From Nisaea nitritireducens (GTDB lineage Bacteria; Pseudomonadota; Alphaproteobacteria; Thalassobaculales; Thalassobaculaceae), in contig NZ_JACZFS010000034.1 in assembly GCF_014904795.1 (NCBI RefSeq), forward strand, positions 1 through 48,282: DNA of 48,282 nucleotides. Direction: 5' to 3'. The notes below the pieces were generated by a model. That model was not told the DNA's origin. It did no database searches and worked only from the letters and a program-made list of their open reading frames with translations. Position 1 is the stretch's first letter. Every line of letters starts with the position of its first letter. Shown in pieces: positions 18,735-26,978 of the stretch. Made by a program: the position numbers and the translations under genes.

Positions 18735-20066
18735 ATGTCCCGGACTAAAACGGTCCCGAATGTAAATTGGCTTCCTGGGCTCCGACCCCGCAAAATCCTG
18801 CTCGCAGTCATGCCCTATGAAGGGGAAGTGCGGGACAAGGTAACAGACAAATTCTACAAGAACAGCGCCGTCAAATACATGCCGCTGGGTGTCCTGAGCA
18901 TCGCCGCCTGCATCCCGGACTGCTATGAGGTCAAGGTGCTGGACGCAGCGAGCCGCGGCCTTACGCTAGAAGAAACAATCAATGAGATTGAGGCCTTTGC
19001 ACCCGATGTTCTCGGTCTCTCAGTCGTCACCTATCGCGCATGGTCGATGGTGCAGATCCTCAAGCGCTGTTCGGCCCCTGTCAAAGTGGTCGGTGGACCG
19101 CACGCGACCAAAAGTTCAGCCTATATAATCGAACAGGGCGCGGATGCGGTATTTATCGACGATGCGGAAGTTACCTTTCCGAAATGGCTTGCCAACGGCT
19201 GCCCAAAGGGTGTGTTCGATGGCGGTCAAGCCGACCTAAATGCCCTGCCGCTGCCGGCGCGGCACCTACTCGACAAAAAAGACTATTACATCGAACACAA
19301 TGACGATCTGCTGTTCGATGTGGGCCGCCTCCGGCTCCCAGTCTTCACCTCAAAGGGTTGTCCGTTCAGCTGCATCTATTGCGATGTTCAGCAGAAAACC
19401 TTCAATTTCAAATCGCCGGAGCGGGTCGCAGAAGAATTTGCAGACTTGGTGGAGTATGGCGCAACCTCAATCCATATTCTCGACGACGCCTTCAACATCC
19501 GTAAAAATCGTGTCGTTGGTATCAGCCAAGTTCTTGCGGAACGGGGCATCGACATTGACTGGAGTGCACGCGGCACAGTCGAGGTGCGCGAGGAAGTCAT
19601 CGCCGAACTCGCAGCTGCCGGCTGCAAAAGACTGCATGTCGGTATCGAGAGCCTTGACGACAAAGTCCTGCAGAATCTTAAGAAAGCCCAGCGCTACAAG
19701 CATATCGAAACATTTGCCAACCACTGCGCCAAGCACGGGATCGACATCCTCGGCTACTTCATTATGGGATCGCCTGGCGAGACCGAAGCGTATCGCCAGA
19801 AGCTTCCGGAAATGATCGCGGACCTAGGTATTCGCATCCCCTATTTCAACATTCTCTCACCTCTCGCGGAAACTCCCTACTACTCTCAACTTCTCAAAGA
19901 AGGCCGCTTTGAGCGCGATCATTGGGACGATTTCAGCCGCGAGCCGGTTAAAGATTTCATCATGCCGGATGTGCGGCCACAGGAAGAGCGTGCCATGCTC
20001 GAGTCAACGATCGTTGACTATGTTTCCTATTTCAAGCGCCGGGATATGCATGTCTTTGCAGCATAG
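18735..20066 (+). CDS. B12-binding radical SAM enzyme of unknown substrate
   Basis: A 443-residue protein. Residues 20-160 form a cobalamin-binding-type Rossmann domain (KILLAVMPYEG, MPLGVLSIAACI, DVLGLSVVTYR, VVGGPHAT). The radical SAM core starts with CPFSCIYC, so Cys209, Cys213 and Cys216 hold the 4Fe-4S cluster. ARGTVEVREEVIAELAAAGCKRLHVGIES and LGYFIMGSPGET complete the SAM barrel. This is the BchE/methylase class that modifies lipids, cofactors or antibiotics, but I see no signature for a named member. ATG 18735 has AGAAGGAA upstream. The gene is less GC-rich than its neighbours and is preceded by an AT-rich 234-bp region, suggesting transfer. A structured element and a cyclopropane-synthase-type gene follow, so a lipid substrate is a guess. 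Confidence 0.88.
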   Translation: MSRTKTVPNVNWLPGLRPRKILLAVMPYEGEVRDKVTDKFYKNSAVKYMPLGVLSIAACIPDCYEVKVLDAASRGLTLEETINEIEAFAPDVLGLSVVTYRAWSMVQILKRCSAPVKVVGGPHATKSSAYIIEQGADAVFIDDAEVTFPKWLANGCPKGVFDGGQADLNALPLPARHLLDKKDYYIEHNDDLLFDVGRLRLPVFTSKGCPFSCIYCDVQQKTFNFKSPERVAEEFADLVEYGATSIHILDDAFNIRKNRVVGISQVLAERGIDIDWSARGTVEVREEVIAELAAAGCKRLHVGIESLDDKVLQNLKKAQRYKHIETFANHCAKHGIDILGYFIMGSPGETEAYRQKLPEMIADLGIRIPYFNILSPLAETPYYSQLLKEGRFERDHWDDFSREPVKDFIMPDVRPQEERAMLESTIVDYVSYFKRRDMHVFAA

Positions 20067-20071
20067 GGAAC

Positions 20072-20143
20072 AGAACAGACGTCTTACGCACGGGTAGACC
20101 AAAAGAGGTGTCCTCGTAAGTCAGCCGTGCTGCCGTCTGTTCT
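20072..20143. other. Compact structured element: 10-bp closing stem with pseudoknot-like interior
   Basis: AGAACAGACG (20072-20081) pairs perfectly with CGTCTGTTCT (20134-20143). Inside, CTTAC (20083-20087) pairs with GTAAG (20116-20120), and GCACGG (20088-20093) pairs with CCGTGC (20125-20130). The order of these two is interlocking, as in an H-type pseudoknot. A fourth small hairpin, GAGG/CCTC (20105-20108 and 20112-20115), fits within the first. It begins six bases after the radical SAM stop and has no T-tract behind it, so it is not a plain terminator. It may be a 3' stabiliser, an attenuator or a small RNA. Pairings are seen directly; function and strand are unknown. Confidence 0.45.
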
Positions 20144-20326
20144 CAGCGTGGCGACTATTTCCGATTCCGGAATTCCCTATATTCGATATGGCGATTTGAA
20201 ATTTTCCGCGATCTGACGCATTCTTAACCATAACCGGGCCGTGTAATTCAGAGATTGCGGGATTCGGATCGGTTGACCGCAACGGTCCACACCATCGTCT
20301 TCTTCAGTAAATGTGGGGGCGGGCCG

Positions 20327-21565
20327 ATGCTGTTTGCAAACCTTCTATCCCGGATGATAAAGACCGGGACGATCACGATTATCGGACCCGGCGACCGGCG
20401 CCGGACTGTTGGATCGGGCGCACCGGATGTCACGATCCGCGTGCATGACCGCACGACCGACATGCAGCTTGCGCTTTATCCTCAGCTCGCTCTCGGCGAA
20501 GCATACATGGACGGCCGGCTAAGCATCGAAGAAGGCCGGCTCTACGATCTTGTCGAGATCGGCATGGTGAATTACCAGCGCCTTGAAGATCAGCCTCTGC
20601 AACGCATGCTTGGCGCCATAAGCTGGGCGGTGCGCGGGCTGCAGCAATACAACCCGATCAGTCGCGCCCGCGAGAATGTGGCTCACCATTACGACCTCTC
20701 GGGCGCCCTTTATGACAGCTTCCTCGATCCGCAACGGCAGTATTCCTGCGCTTACTTCCCGCAACCCGATACCGGTCTCGACGCCGCGCAGGAAGCGAAG
20801 ATCCGGCATATCGCGGCGAAGCTTCTGCTGAAACCGGGACAGCGGGTACTCGATATCGGCTGCGGCTGGGGCGGGCTCGCCATTGCCCTGGCGAGGATGG
20901 CGGATGTCGAAGTCCTCGGGGTCACCCTTTCGGAAGAGCAGCATAAGAGTGCCGTTGCCCGAGCCAAAGCTTCCGGCCTGTCGGACCGTGTCCGGTTCGA
21001 GTTGATGGATTACCGCCTGATCGAGGAGAAATTCGATCGGATCGTATCCGTCGGCATGTTCGAGCATGTCGGCGTCAACCAATACCGAGATTTCTTCTCG
21101 AAGGTTCGCGGAACTCTGACGGAAGACGGTGTCGCCCTGTTGCACTCCATCGGCCGCCAGGACGGGCCGGGCTTCACCAATCCCTGGATCCGCCGCTATA
21201 TCTTCCCGGGCGGCTATTCACCGGCATTGTCCGAAGTACTGCCCGAGATCGAGCGGCAGCAGCTCTGGGTGACCGATATCGAAATCCTCCGCCTGCACTA
21301 TGCCGAAACCATCCGCCATTGGCATGACCGATTCATGGCCAAGTGGGACGCCATGTCCGCACTCTATGACGAGCGTTTCTGCAGGATGTGGGAGTTTTAC
21401 CTGATCAGCTCCGAACTCTCCTTCCGTCACTTTGGTCACATGGTGTTTCAGGTACAGATCGCGCTCGATCAGGAAGCCGTTCCGCTCACACGCGACTATA
21501 TCAGCGACTATGACCGCGACATGCCGACAGCCTTGCGCGCGGTTCCGGACGCTGCCAGGCGCTAG
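20327..21565 (+). CDS. Cyclopropane-fatty-acyl-phospholipid synthase family methyltransferase
   Basis: A 412-residue SAM-dependent enzyme of the CFA synthase family, which adds a methylene or methyl group to unsaturated acyl chains of membrane lipids. The N-terminal lipid-binding part (1-110) contains LALGEAYMDGRLSIEEG. Then come VAHHYDLSGALYDSFLDPQRQYSCAYF (Cys141, equivalent to the bicarbonate-site Cys of E. coli Cfa), SAM motif I VLDIGCGWGG (174-183), and MFEHVGVNQYRDFF with the catalytic Glu. ATG 20327 is preceded by a G-rich stretch; an earlier reading would add 24 unlikely residues. Length is slightly above E. coli Cfa (382). It converges with hyuB with only three bases between stops. 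Confidence 0.9.
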   Translation: MLFANLLSRMIKTGTITIIGPGDRRRTVGSGAPDVTIRVHDRTTDMQLALYPQLALGEAYMDGRLSIEEGRLYDLVEIGMVNYQRLEDQPLQRMLGAISWAVRGLQQYNPISRARENVAHHYDLSGALYDSFLDPQRQYSCAYFPQPDTGLDAAQEAKIRHIAAKLLLKPGQRVLDIGCGWGGLAIALARMADVEVLGVTLSEEQHKSAVARAKASGLSDRVRFELMDYRLIEEKFDRIVSVGMFEHVGVNQYRDFFSKVRGTLTEDGVALLHSIGRQDGPGFTNPWIRRYIFPGGYSPALSEVLPEIERQQLWVTDIEILRLHYAETIRHWHDRFMAKWDAMSALYDERFCRMWEFYLISSELSFRHFGHMVFQVQIALDQEAVPLTRDYISDYDRDMPTALRAVPDAARR

Positions 21566-21568
21566 ACT

Positions 21569-23350
21569 TCAGTTCCCGCTGCGCAGGGCCTCTGTTCCGG
21601 CTACGTCCAGCGCAACAGCCAGCGTTGCGCCAGGATCGTCCGGATCCCCCTTCAAGATCACGCCATACTGGTCTCGCGCACATCCTGTTGAAACCAGCCC
21701 GTCCCGCCAGTCCCGCCAAACCTCTTCCACGGGCCGGGATTTCGGGTCGCCCCATCCACCGCCACCGGGAGAACTGGCCGTCAGTCGGGCGGCTCCCATG
21801 TGCTTGAGGCCGAATTTTGGCGCCAACTCGGGCTCTTCACCCTCCTCCTGCACATGCATCTCGCCCGCCTGCCCCCAGAAACCGCCCTTGATGCCAAAGC
21901 CGGTCTGGTAGCGGAGCCCCTCGCCCCGGAAGGAATAGAGAGCCGGGGTTTTTATTTCGACCTCGTAATGTGCGCCCGTTCCACCGCGCCAACGCCCGGC
22001 ACCGCCACCGTCGCAGCGCAGTTCCTGGCCTTTGAAATGCACAGGGTAAAGCCGCTCATAGGTCTCCGCATTGGAGATGGTCAGCCCGCCAAGGGTGCAG
22101 AGATGGCCGATCTGGTTGAAACCGTCCCGGCCCTCGACCGCGCCGGCGCCGGCCGCCGCCAGCCCGTGATAGAAAACGTAAGGACGGCCTTCAGTGCCGT
22201 GCGTTCCCGGCTCCCGGCCGGACGTCACGCCGAAGATATTCTTCGCCCACCCGGCCACAGCCCGATCCGGCGCCGCCTGGTTCAGCGCCTTCCAGACCGC
22301 ATGGATGATCTCGTGCGCGACGAAAACCGTGTCCATGGTTGTCGGCGCGCCTTCGCGGGCGTTCACCAGGCTGCCTTCCGGCGCCGCGATATCGATGACG
22401 GAGAAAGTCCCCTCGTTGCGCGGAATCGCCGGATCGAAGAAAGCGGCAAAGGCGGTGTAAACCGCCGAATGGGTGTTCGCGACGGTCGAATTCTTGAACC
22501 CCCGGATCTGCGGGTCGGTGCCGGTGAAATCCACCGTCGCCCGGCCGTTCGCGATCGTCACCGTCACCCGCACCCAGATGTCACGCAACTCGAAGCAATC
22601 ATTATCGCTGCGCTCCTCACCCTCGTAGGTGCCATCCGGCAAATCCGAGAGTGCGGCTCCCATCCGGCCGGCGGCATGGGCAAGGATGCCGTCGAAGTAA
22701 CCGAGTGCTGCATCGACACCAAGCTCCGAGACGAGCTTCGCCACTTGTTCCGCCCCAATCCTGGTCGACCCCAGCATGGCGCCAAGATCCCCTTCCAGCA
22801 GATCCGGCGTGCGGGTATTCAGCAGCAACAGTTTCCACAGATCGCGGCGGACCCTGCCGGCCTCGACCAGCTTCAGCACCGGCAGCCGCACCCCTTCCTG
22901 CCAGACTTCGGTGGCTTCGGGATTGTAGGTCCCGGCGGCCCCGCCACCGATATCGGACTGGTGCGCCCGGTTGCAGACGAGAGAGACAAGCCGGCCCTCG
23001 ACGAAGACTGGCCGCGCGATCACCCAGTCCGGCAGATGATTGCCGCCGGCGGCCCATGGATCGTTCAGCAGAAAGACGTCGCCATCCTGGATATCGCCGT
23101 CGAAATCGCGCAGCACGGCACGCACCGCGAAACCGCCGCCGCCGCTATGGATTGGAATTCCGTCCGCCTGCGCTGTCACCCGCCCGTCCGGCCCCGCGAT
23201 GAAACAGGTGAAATCATGCGCCTGGCTGAAAATTGGACTGCGTGCAGTGCGAACCATGACATGGCCCATCTGCTGCGAAATATGATCCAGCCGGTTCTGC
23301 GTCAGGGCCAGAAGAACCGGATCTGCGGCTTTCGTCTCGGCCCGGCTCAT
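21569..23350 (-). CDS. hyuB: Hydantoinase/oxoprolinase B subunit
   Basis: A 593-residue protein of the HyuB family, the partner of HyuA in ATP-dependent N-methylhydantoinases, 5-oxoprolinases and related carboxylases. Characteristic segments include SQQMGHVMVRTARSPIFSQAHDFTCFI near residue 30, GDVFLLNDPWAAGGNHLPDWV, and the Gly-rich region CDGGGAGRWRGGTGAHYEVE. The C-terminus carries ASSPGGGGWGDPKSRP. ATG 23350 overlaps the hyuA stop (ATGA), so the two subunits are probably translated together. The substrate cannot be told from this subunit alone: hydantoins, 5-oxoproline or an acetophenone-like ketone are all possible. Confidence 0.92.
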   Translation of the reverse strand: MSRAETKAADPVLLALTQNRLDHISQQMGHVMVRTARSPIFSQAHDFTCFIAGPDGRVTAQADGIPIHSGGGGFAVRAVLRDFDGDIQDGDVFLLNDPWAAGGNHLPDWVIARPVFVEGRLVSLVCNRAHQSDIGGGAAGTYNPEATEVWQEGVRLPVLKLVEAGRVRRDLWKLLLLNTRTPDLLEGDLGAMLGSTRIGAEQVAKLVSELGVDAALGYFDGILAHAAGRMGAALSDLPDGTYEGEERSDNDCFELRDIWVRVTVTIANGRATVDFTGTDPQIRGFKNSTVANTHSAVYTAFAAFFDPAIPRNEGTFSVIDIAAPEGSLVNAREGAPTTMDTVFVAHEIIHAVWKALNQAAPDRAVAGWAKNIFGVTSGREPGTHGTEGRPYVFYHGLAAAGAGAVEGRDGFNQIGHLCTLGGLTISNAETYERLYPVHFKGQELRCDGGGAGRWRGGTGAHYEVEIKTPALYSFRGEGLRYQTGFGIKGGFWGQAGEMHVQEEGEEPELAPKFGLKHMGAARLTASSPGGGGWGDPKSRPVEEVWRDWRDGLVSTGCARDQYGVILKGDPDDPGATLAVALDVAGTEALRSGN

Positions 23351-25425
23351 GCCGCGTCCCTCCGTTCCTGAAATGTAATGAGATAGTTGCCCGCCGCATC
23401 TACCGTCACGAGATCGCCCGGCCCGGCAAAAACGGTTGTGGTCTCTTCCTCGATCAGCAGCGGCCCATGGAGCCTGTGCCCCGGCAACAGAGTGGCGCCG
23501 CGATAAATCGCGGCCTCCTGCGTTCCGTGACGTTCGTCGATGAAGACAGGCCGGCGCTCAACCGGCTCGGCCGGACAGGCCGCAGAGGGTAATCTGCCTT
23601 CGGCCAGCGTTGGCAACAGCCCCTTGCCGACAACACGGAGCGCGGTGACGAGAATCCGCCCGCCCGGCACCAGATGGCCGAAACGCTGTTCGTATTCCCT
23701 CTCGAACGCGGCCCGGATGTCCACCGGTCCATCCTCCGTCGCCACCGGGATACGCAGGTCCCATTGCTGACCGTCATAGCGCAGATCCATCTCTTGCTCC
23801 GTTCGCATTGCGTCCGGTGCAAAGCCTTCATTGGAGAGCATCGCCAGCGCGCGCTCCTCCAGCGCTGCGTATCTCATCGTGACAGGTTGTTCCGATATCG
23901 TATCCAGATCCTGGAAATGCACATCCATGAAGTCCTGGCGGACATCCGAATACAGCATGCCGAGAGCACAGAACGCGCCCGCCTGACGCGGCACATAGAC
24001 CGCCGCGCAACCGAGCCGTCGACCAACAGTTGCGCCATGCATCGGCCCGGCCCCACCGCAGGCAACAAGCCAGAACCGGCGCGGGTTCTCTCCCCGCTGG
24101 ACCGAAATCCGCTCCACCGCATGCAGCAGATTCTGCTCCACCAGCCGGATGATCCCGGCAGCCCCATCCTCGACCGACAGGCCAAGCGGCTCCGAAGCCC
24201 TTGTTCGCACCGCCTCCCGGGCCTTTTCCAGATCAAGGCTGACGGACCCGCCGGCATAGGCGCCAGGCTTCAGACGGCCGAGCACCAGATTGGCGTCCGT
24301 CACAGTCGGCTCGGTGCCTCCGAAGCCGTAGCAGGCCGGACCCGGACGGGCGCCCGCACCTTCCGGCCCGGCGAACAGCATGCCAGCGCCGTCGACCCCG
24401 GCAATGGTGCCGCCCCCGGCGCCGACCGTGTGGATATCGACCGAGGGGATAACGAGATCGTAGTCGGCCACCGACAGCTCATCGGTGACGGCGATCCGGC
24501 CGGCCCCCATCAGCATCACATCGCAACTGGTGCCGCCGATCTCCATCGAAAGCAGGTTATCGTGACCCGAGACATCCGCCAGATGGCGCATCGAGCCAAC
24601 CCCGGCAGCCGGGCCCGAGAGAATCAGGTTCACCGGGCGCTCGGCAATCTGTCCAACCGAGACCGCACCGCCATTCGACTGCAGCATGAAGAGTTTGTGC
24701 CGCAATCCGGAGGCCGCCAGCGTCGCCTCCAGTTCCTGCAGATAACCGACCACGCGCGGCGCCACATAGGCGCTCACAACCGTGGTCGAACTGCGTTCAT
24801 ATTCCCCGATGATCGGCGCCACCGCACTGGATCGCGCGATCCAGTCCCCGCCCCAACTCTCCGCCAGCACCGCGGCCGCGGCCTCTTCGTGCGCCGGATT
24901 GGCGAAGGCATTCAGCAGGCAGATTGCCACCGCCTCCACCCCTTCGGCCCGGAACCGCTCGCCCACCGACCGGATCTGGTTGAGGTCGAGCGGCTCAAGC
25001 TCCTGGCCGTGCGTGTCCAGCCGCCCGGCAACGGGCCGCCGCAGATAACGCGGCACCAGCACCTCAGGGTAAGGCGTCCGGTGGTCCCAGGGATTAGTCC
25101 GGATGCCACGCCGGATCTCCAGTGAGTCCCGGAAGCCCTCGGTGGTCAGCAGCCCGACGCGCACACCCTTGCGTTCCAGCAGCGTGTTGGTCGCGACCGT
25201 GGAACCGTGCGCGAAGAAAGAGCATTGCCCGAGAAAATCGTCCTGGCTCAGCCCCATGTCGTTCGCCGCCTTCGCCACCGCGTTCATCACGCCGCGCGCA
25301 GGGTCCGACGGAACCGAGGGCACCTTGAAGACATGCAGCGCACCGTCCGCGCCGGCCACCACCATATCCGTGAACGTGCCCCCCACATCGACGCCAATCC
25401 GCCAGGGGGATTTTAGGAAAATCAT
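23347..25425 (-). CDS. hyuA: Hydantoinase/oxoprolinase A subunit (ATP-binding)
   Basis: A 692-residue HyuA-family subunit, which phosphorylates the cyclic amide or ketone with ATP. The sugar-kinase-like phosphate loop GVDVGGTFTDMV is at residues 11-22. The second ATP-binding element LSMEIGGTSCDVML and the adenosine-region VACGGAGPMHGATVG are intact. The C-terminal part (about 500-692) is the family's extra domain ending in VDAAGNYLITF. The ATG at 25425 has no strong Shine-Dalgarno. Upstream, an AT-richer gene separates it from an arylmalonate-decarboxylase-like gene and an aminotransferase on the same strand. The four enzymes plausibly form one catabolic operon that was later split. Substrate unknown. 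Confidence 0.92.
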   Translation of the reverse strand: MIFLKSPWRIGVDVGGTFTDMVVAGADGALHVFKVPSVPSDPARGVMNAVAKAANDMGLSQDDFLGQCSFFAHGSTVATNTLLERKGVRVGLLTTEGFRDSLEIRRGIRTNPWDHRTPYPEVLVPRYLRRPVAGRLDTHGQELEPLDLNQIRSVGERFRAEGVEAVAICLLNAFANPAHEEAAAAVLAESWGGDWIARSSAVAPIIGEYERSSTTVVSAYVAPRVVGYLQELEATLAASGLRHKLFMLQSNGGAVSVGQIAERPVNLILSGPAAGVGSMRHLADVSGHDNLLSMEIGGTSCDVMLMGAGRIAVTDELSVADYDLVIPSVDIHTVGAGGGTIAGVDGAGMLFAGPEGAGARPGPACYGFGGTEPTVTDANLVLGRLKPGAYAGGSVSLDLEKAREAVRTRASEPLGLSVEDGAAGIIRLVEQNLLHAVERISVQRGENPRRFWLVACGGAGPMHGATVGRRLGCAAVYVPRQAGAFCALGMLYSDVRQDFMDVHFQDLDTISEQPVTMRYAALEERALAMLSNEGFAPDAMRTEQEMDLRYDGQQWDLRIPVATEDGPVDIRAAFEREYEQRFGHLVPGGRILVTALRVVGKGLLPTLAEGRLPSAACPAEPVERRPVFIDERHGTQEAAIYRGATLLPGHRLHGPLLIEEETTTVFAGPGDLVTVDAAGNYLITFQERRDAA

Positions 25426-25494
25426 CAGAAAGAACTTTCGGGGCTGTTCGGAATTACGCCCACAAGTGTGGTGTGATATAGCCCGAGCTCACAA

Positions 25495-25503
25495 GCTCAC
25501 TGC
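25495..25503. repeat. Left 9-bp direct repeat flanking the HEPN-like gene
   Basis: GCTCACTGC at this position recurs exactly at 26172-26180. The pair brackets the AT-richer DUF4145-like gene and could be a target-site duplication or recombination footprint. A chance match of nine bases is possible. Confidence 0.4.
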
Positions 25504-25526
25504 TAGATCAGAAATTTAGATAAGGC

Positions 25527-26117
25527 TTAGCGGCCACCAGCTTCAGCTAGCTTTGCCTCCAACTTCGAGGCCATTCTTATATATTCGCGTGTAGATTCCA
25601 GAGAGGGAGAGAAGTCAGCAGTATGAGCAGCGTGGTTCCGAAGCGTGCGAAGCTCATAGAATACAGACGCAGTTTCTGGCTCAATCACTCCCCGTTTAAC
25701 CAGTTCGTCGATCAATCTCCAACTAAGCTTCCGCAAATCTAAATCTTTCAAATGCTTCTGAGCAATGTCGTGCAACGCAGTATCAACGAGTATCCAGGCT
25801 TCTAGGATTGCCCCACGCGGACTGATTTGCGCCTCGGCAAAGAGTGCAAGTTCATCTGATCGTGAAATTAACCCTCCAGGACGCGGCAATTCTGAGCTTT
25901 TTTCATGTTCCAGTTTTTGCGAAAGCGATGCGACTTCGTGCTCGAACTCGGCCTCCAACGGGCCTGCTTTCAAACGCTTCAACAGCGGAACTAAGTCCCG
26001 AATATGCTTTCGAAACAGAACAATAAAAACAATCGTGACCGTCGGCCAAATGAGAACGTCGACAAGACTTACCGCAACCTCAAAATACTTAAGTAGGGAA
26101 ATTTCTTTATCGCTCAT
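25527..26117 (-). CDS. Membrane-anchored DUF4145/HEPN-like protein
   Basis: A 196-residue protein. One transmembrane helix lies at about 13-36 (VAVSLVDVLIWPTVTIVFIV), then a charged coiled segment (40-75) and a helical C-terminal domain. That domain ends in ELRTLRNHAAHTADF: RNHAAH at 160-165 is the R-x4-H motif of HEPN folds and of DUF4145. Such domains occur in ribonuclease toxins and phage-defence proteins, but also in non-catalytic roles. Its base composition is clearly more AT-rich than all neighbours, it has no partner gene, and a 9-bp direct repeat flanks it. It interrupts a catabolic gene run. ATG 26117 has no clear ribosome-binding site. A defence role is inference only. Confidence 0.72.
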   Translation of the reverse strand: MSDKEISLLKYFEVAVSLVDVLIWPTVTIVFIVLFRKHIRDLVPLLKRLKAGPLEAEFEHEVASLSQKLEHEKSSELPRPGGLISRSDELALFAEAQISPRGAILEAWILVDTALHDIAQKHLKDLDLRKLSWRLIDELVKRGVIEPETASVFYELRTLRNHAAHTADFSPSLESTREYIRMASKLEAKLAEAGGR

Positions 26118-26171
26118 CACGTAAAAATAGCACCCACGATGCTACATCAAAAAATGAAAAATTCACGGTTC

Positions 26172-26180
26172 GCTCACTGC
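26172..26180. repeat. Right 9-bp direct repeat flanking the HEPN-like gene
   Basis: A second exact copy of GCTCACTGC, partner of 25495-25503. This copy covers the stop codon of the arylmalonate-decarboxylase-like gene (26174-26176), so an insertion here would leave that gene intact. Confidence 0.4.
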
Positions 26181-26962
26181 GTCATCAAACTCCCATATCC
26201 CTCAACTTCCGCCCGCGCCCCCGCCAACCGCAAGCAGTGCCAGAGACTCGCCTGATTGGCCGAAATCACCGGACGCTGCAAATCCTCCTCCAGCGCTTCG
26301 ATGATCCCGACGCAGCGGAAGCCCGTGCCGAGGATGAGCACGCCGTCGGCCTCAACCGGGCAGGCGGCTTTGACCTGGTTGTAGAGCGGTTCGATCTGCT
26401 GCTCGAACCCGAGACCCATCGGGTACATGTCGCCGGTCGGCACGTCACGCCAGCCCGGACCCGGATCGTAGCGCAGCATGCCGGCGGGCTCGACGCCGTG
26501 ATCGCGGAAATAACCGAGGCCGACGGCGAGTGTGGCGTCGTTGAACCAGGGCGGCAGGACCAGAAAAGGGTTTTTGATTTCAGACGCTTTCAGAGCGGCA
26601 AAACAGTCGAGAGCATTGGTGGTGACCGGGATATCGGGCCCGAGAATCTCCGAGACCCCCTGTACGACCGCTTCATCCCAGCCCTTGCCGCCAACCAGAC
26701 TGCTGGAGCTGTGGCCGAGCACCACCGCCGACAGGCGCATGGAAGCGAACTGCTTCGCGCCGCGTTCCAGATCCTCCGACAAGGTGACATGTGTCCGCGC
26801 CGCATCCCAGGCAGCCCAGGGCGCCGGCGCGGTGACGCGGGCGGCATGGACGGAGACATGCGGCGGCATCATTGCCCACCATTCCGCCTCCGGAACGGCC
26901 TCGCTGCTGACAATGAACATGCCGATCCGGGCCTTCCAGCCCCAATTGTCCCGTGCCGTCAT
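26174..26962 (-). CDS. Asp/Glu racemase superfamily protein, arylmalonate decarboxylase / maleate isomerase-like
   Basis: 262 residues. The C-terminal active-site segment ILGTGFRCVGIIEALEEDLQRPVISANQASLWH holds Cys217 and matches maleate isomerases and arylmalonate decarboxylases. In most racemases and maleate isomerases a first catalytic Cys sits near residue 75-85. Here that stretch is VLGHSSSSLVGG, with Ser in its place, so only one active-site Cys remains, as in arylmalonate decarboxylase. This argues against two-base racemisation. ATG 26962 has GGGAGG six bases upstream; a longer reading lacks support. It follows the aminotransferase by 16 bases and is probably in an operon with it and, before an insertion, hyuAB. 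The reaction is inferred. Confidence 0.8.
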   Translation of the reverse strand: MTARDNWGWKARIGMFIVSSEAVPEAEWWAMMPPHVSVHAARVTAPAPWAAWDAARTHVTLSEDLERGAKQFASMRLSAVVLGHSSSSLVGGKGWDEAVVQGVSEILGPDIPVTTNALDCFAALKASEIKNPFLVLPPWFNDATLAVGLGYFRDHGVEPAGMLRYDPGPGWRDVPTGDMYPMGLGFEQQIEPLYNQVKAACPVEADGVLILGTGFRCVGIIEALEEDLQRPVISANQASLWHCLRLAGARAEVEGYGSLMTQ

Positions 26963-26978
26963 CCACCGCCTCCCTTTT

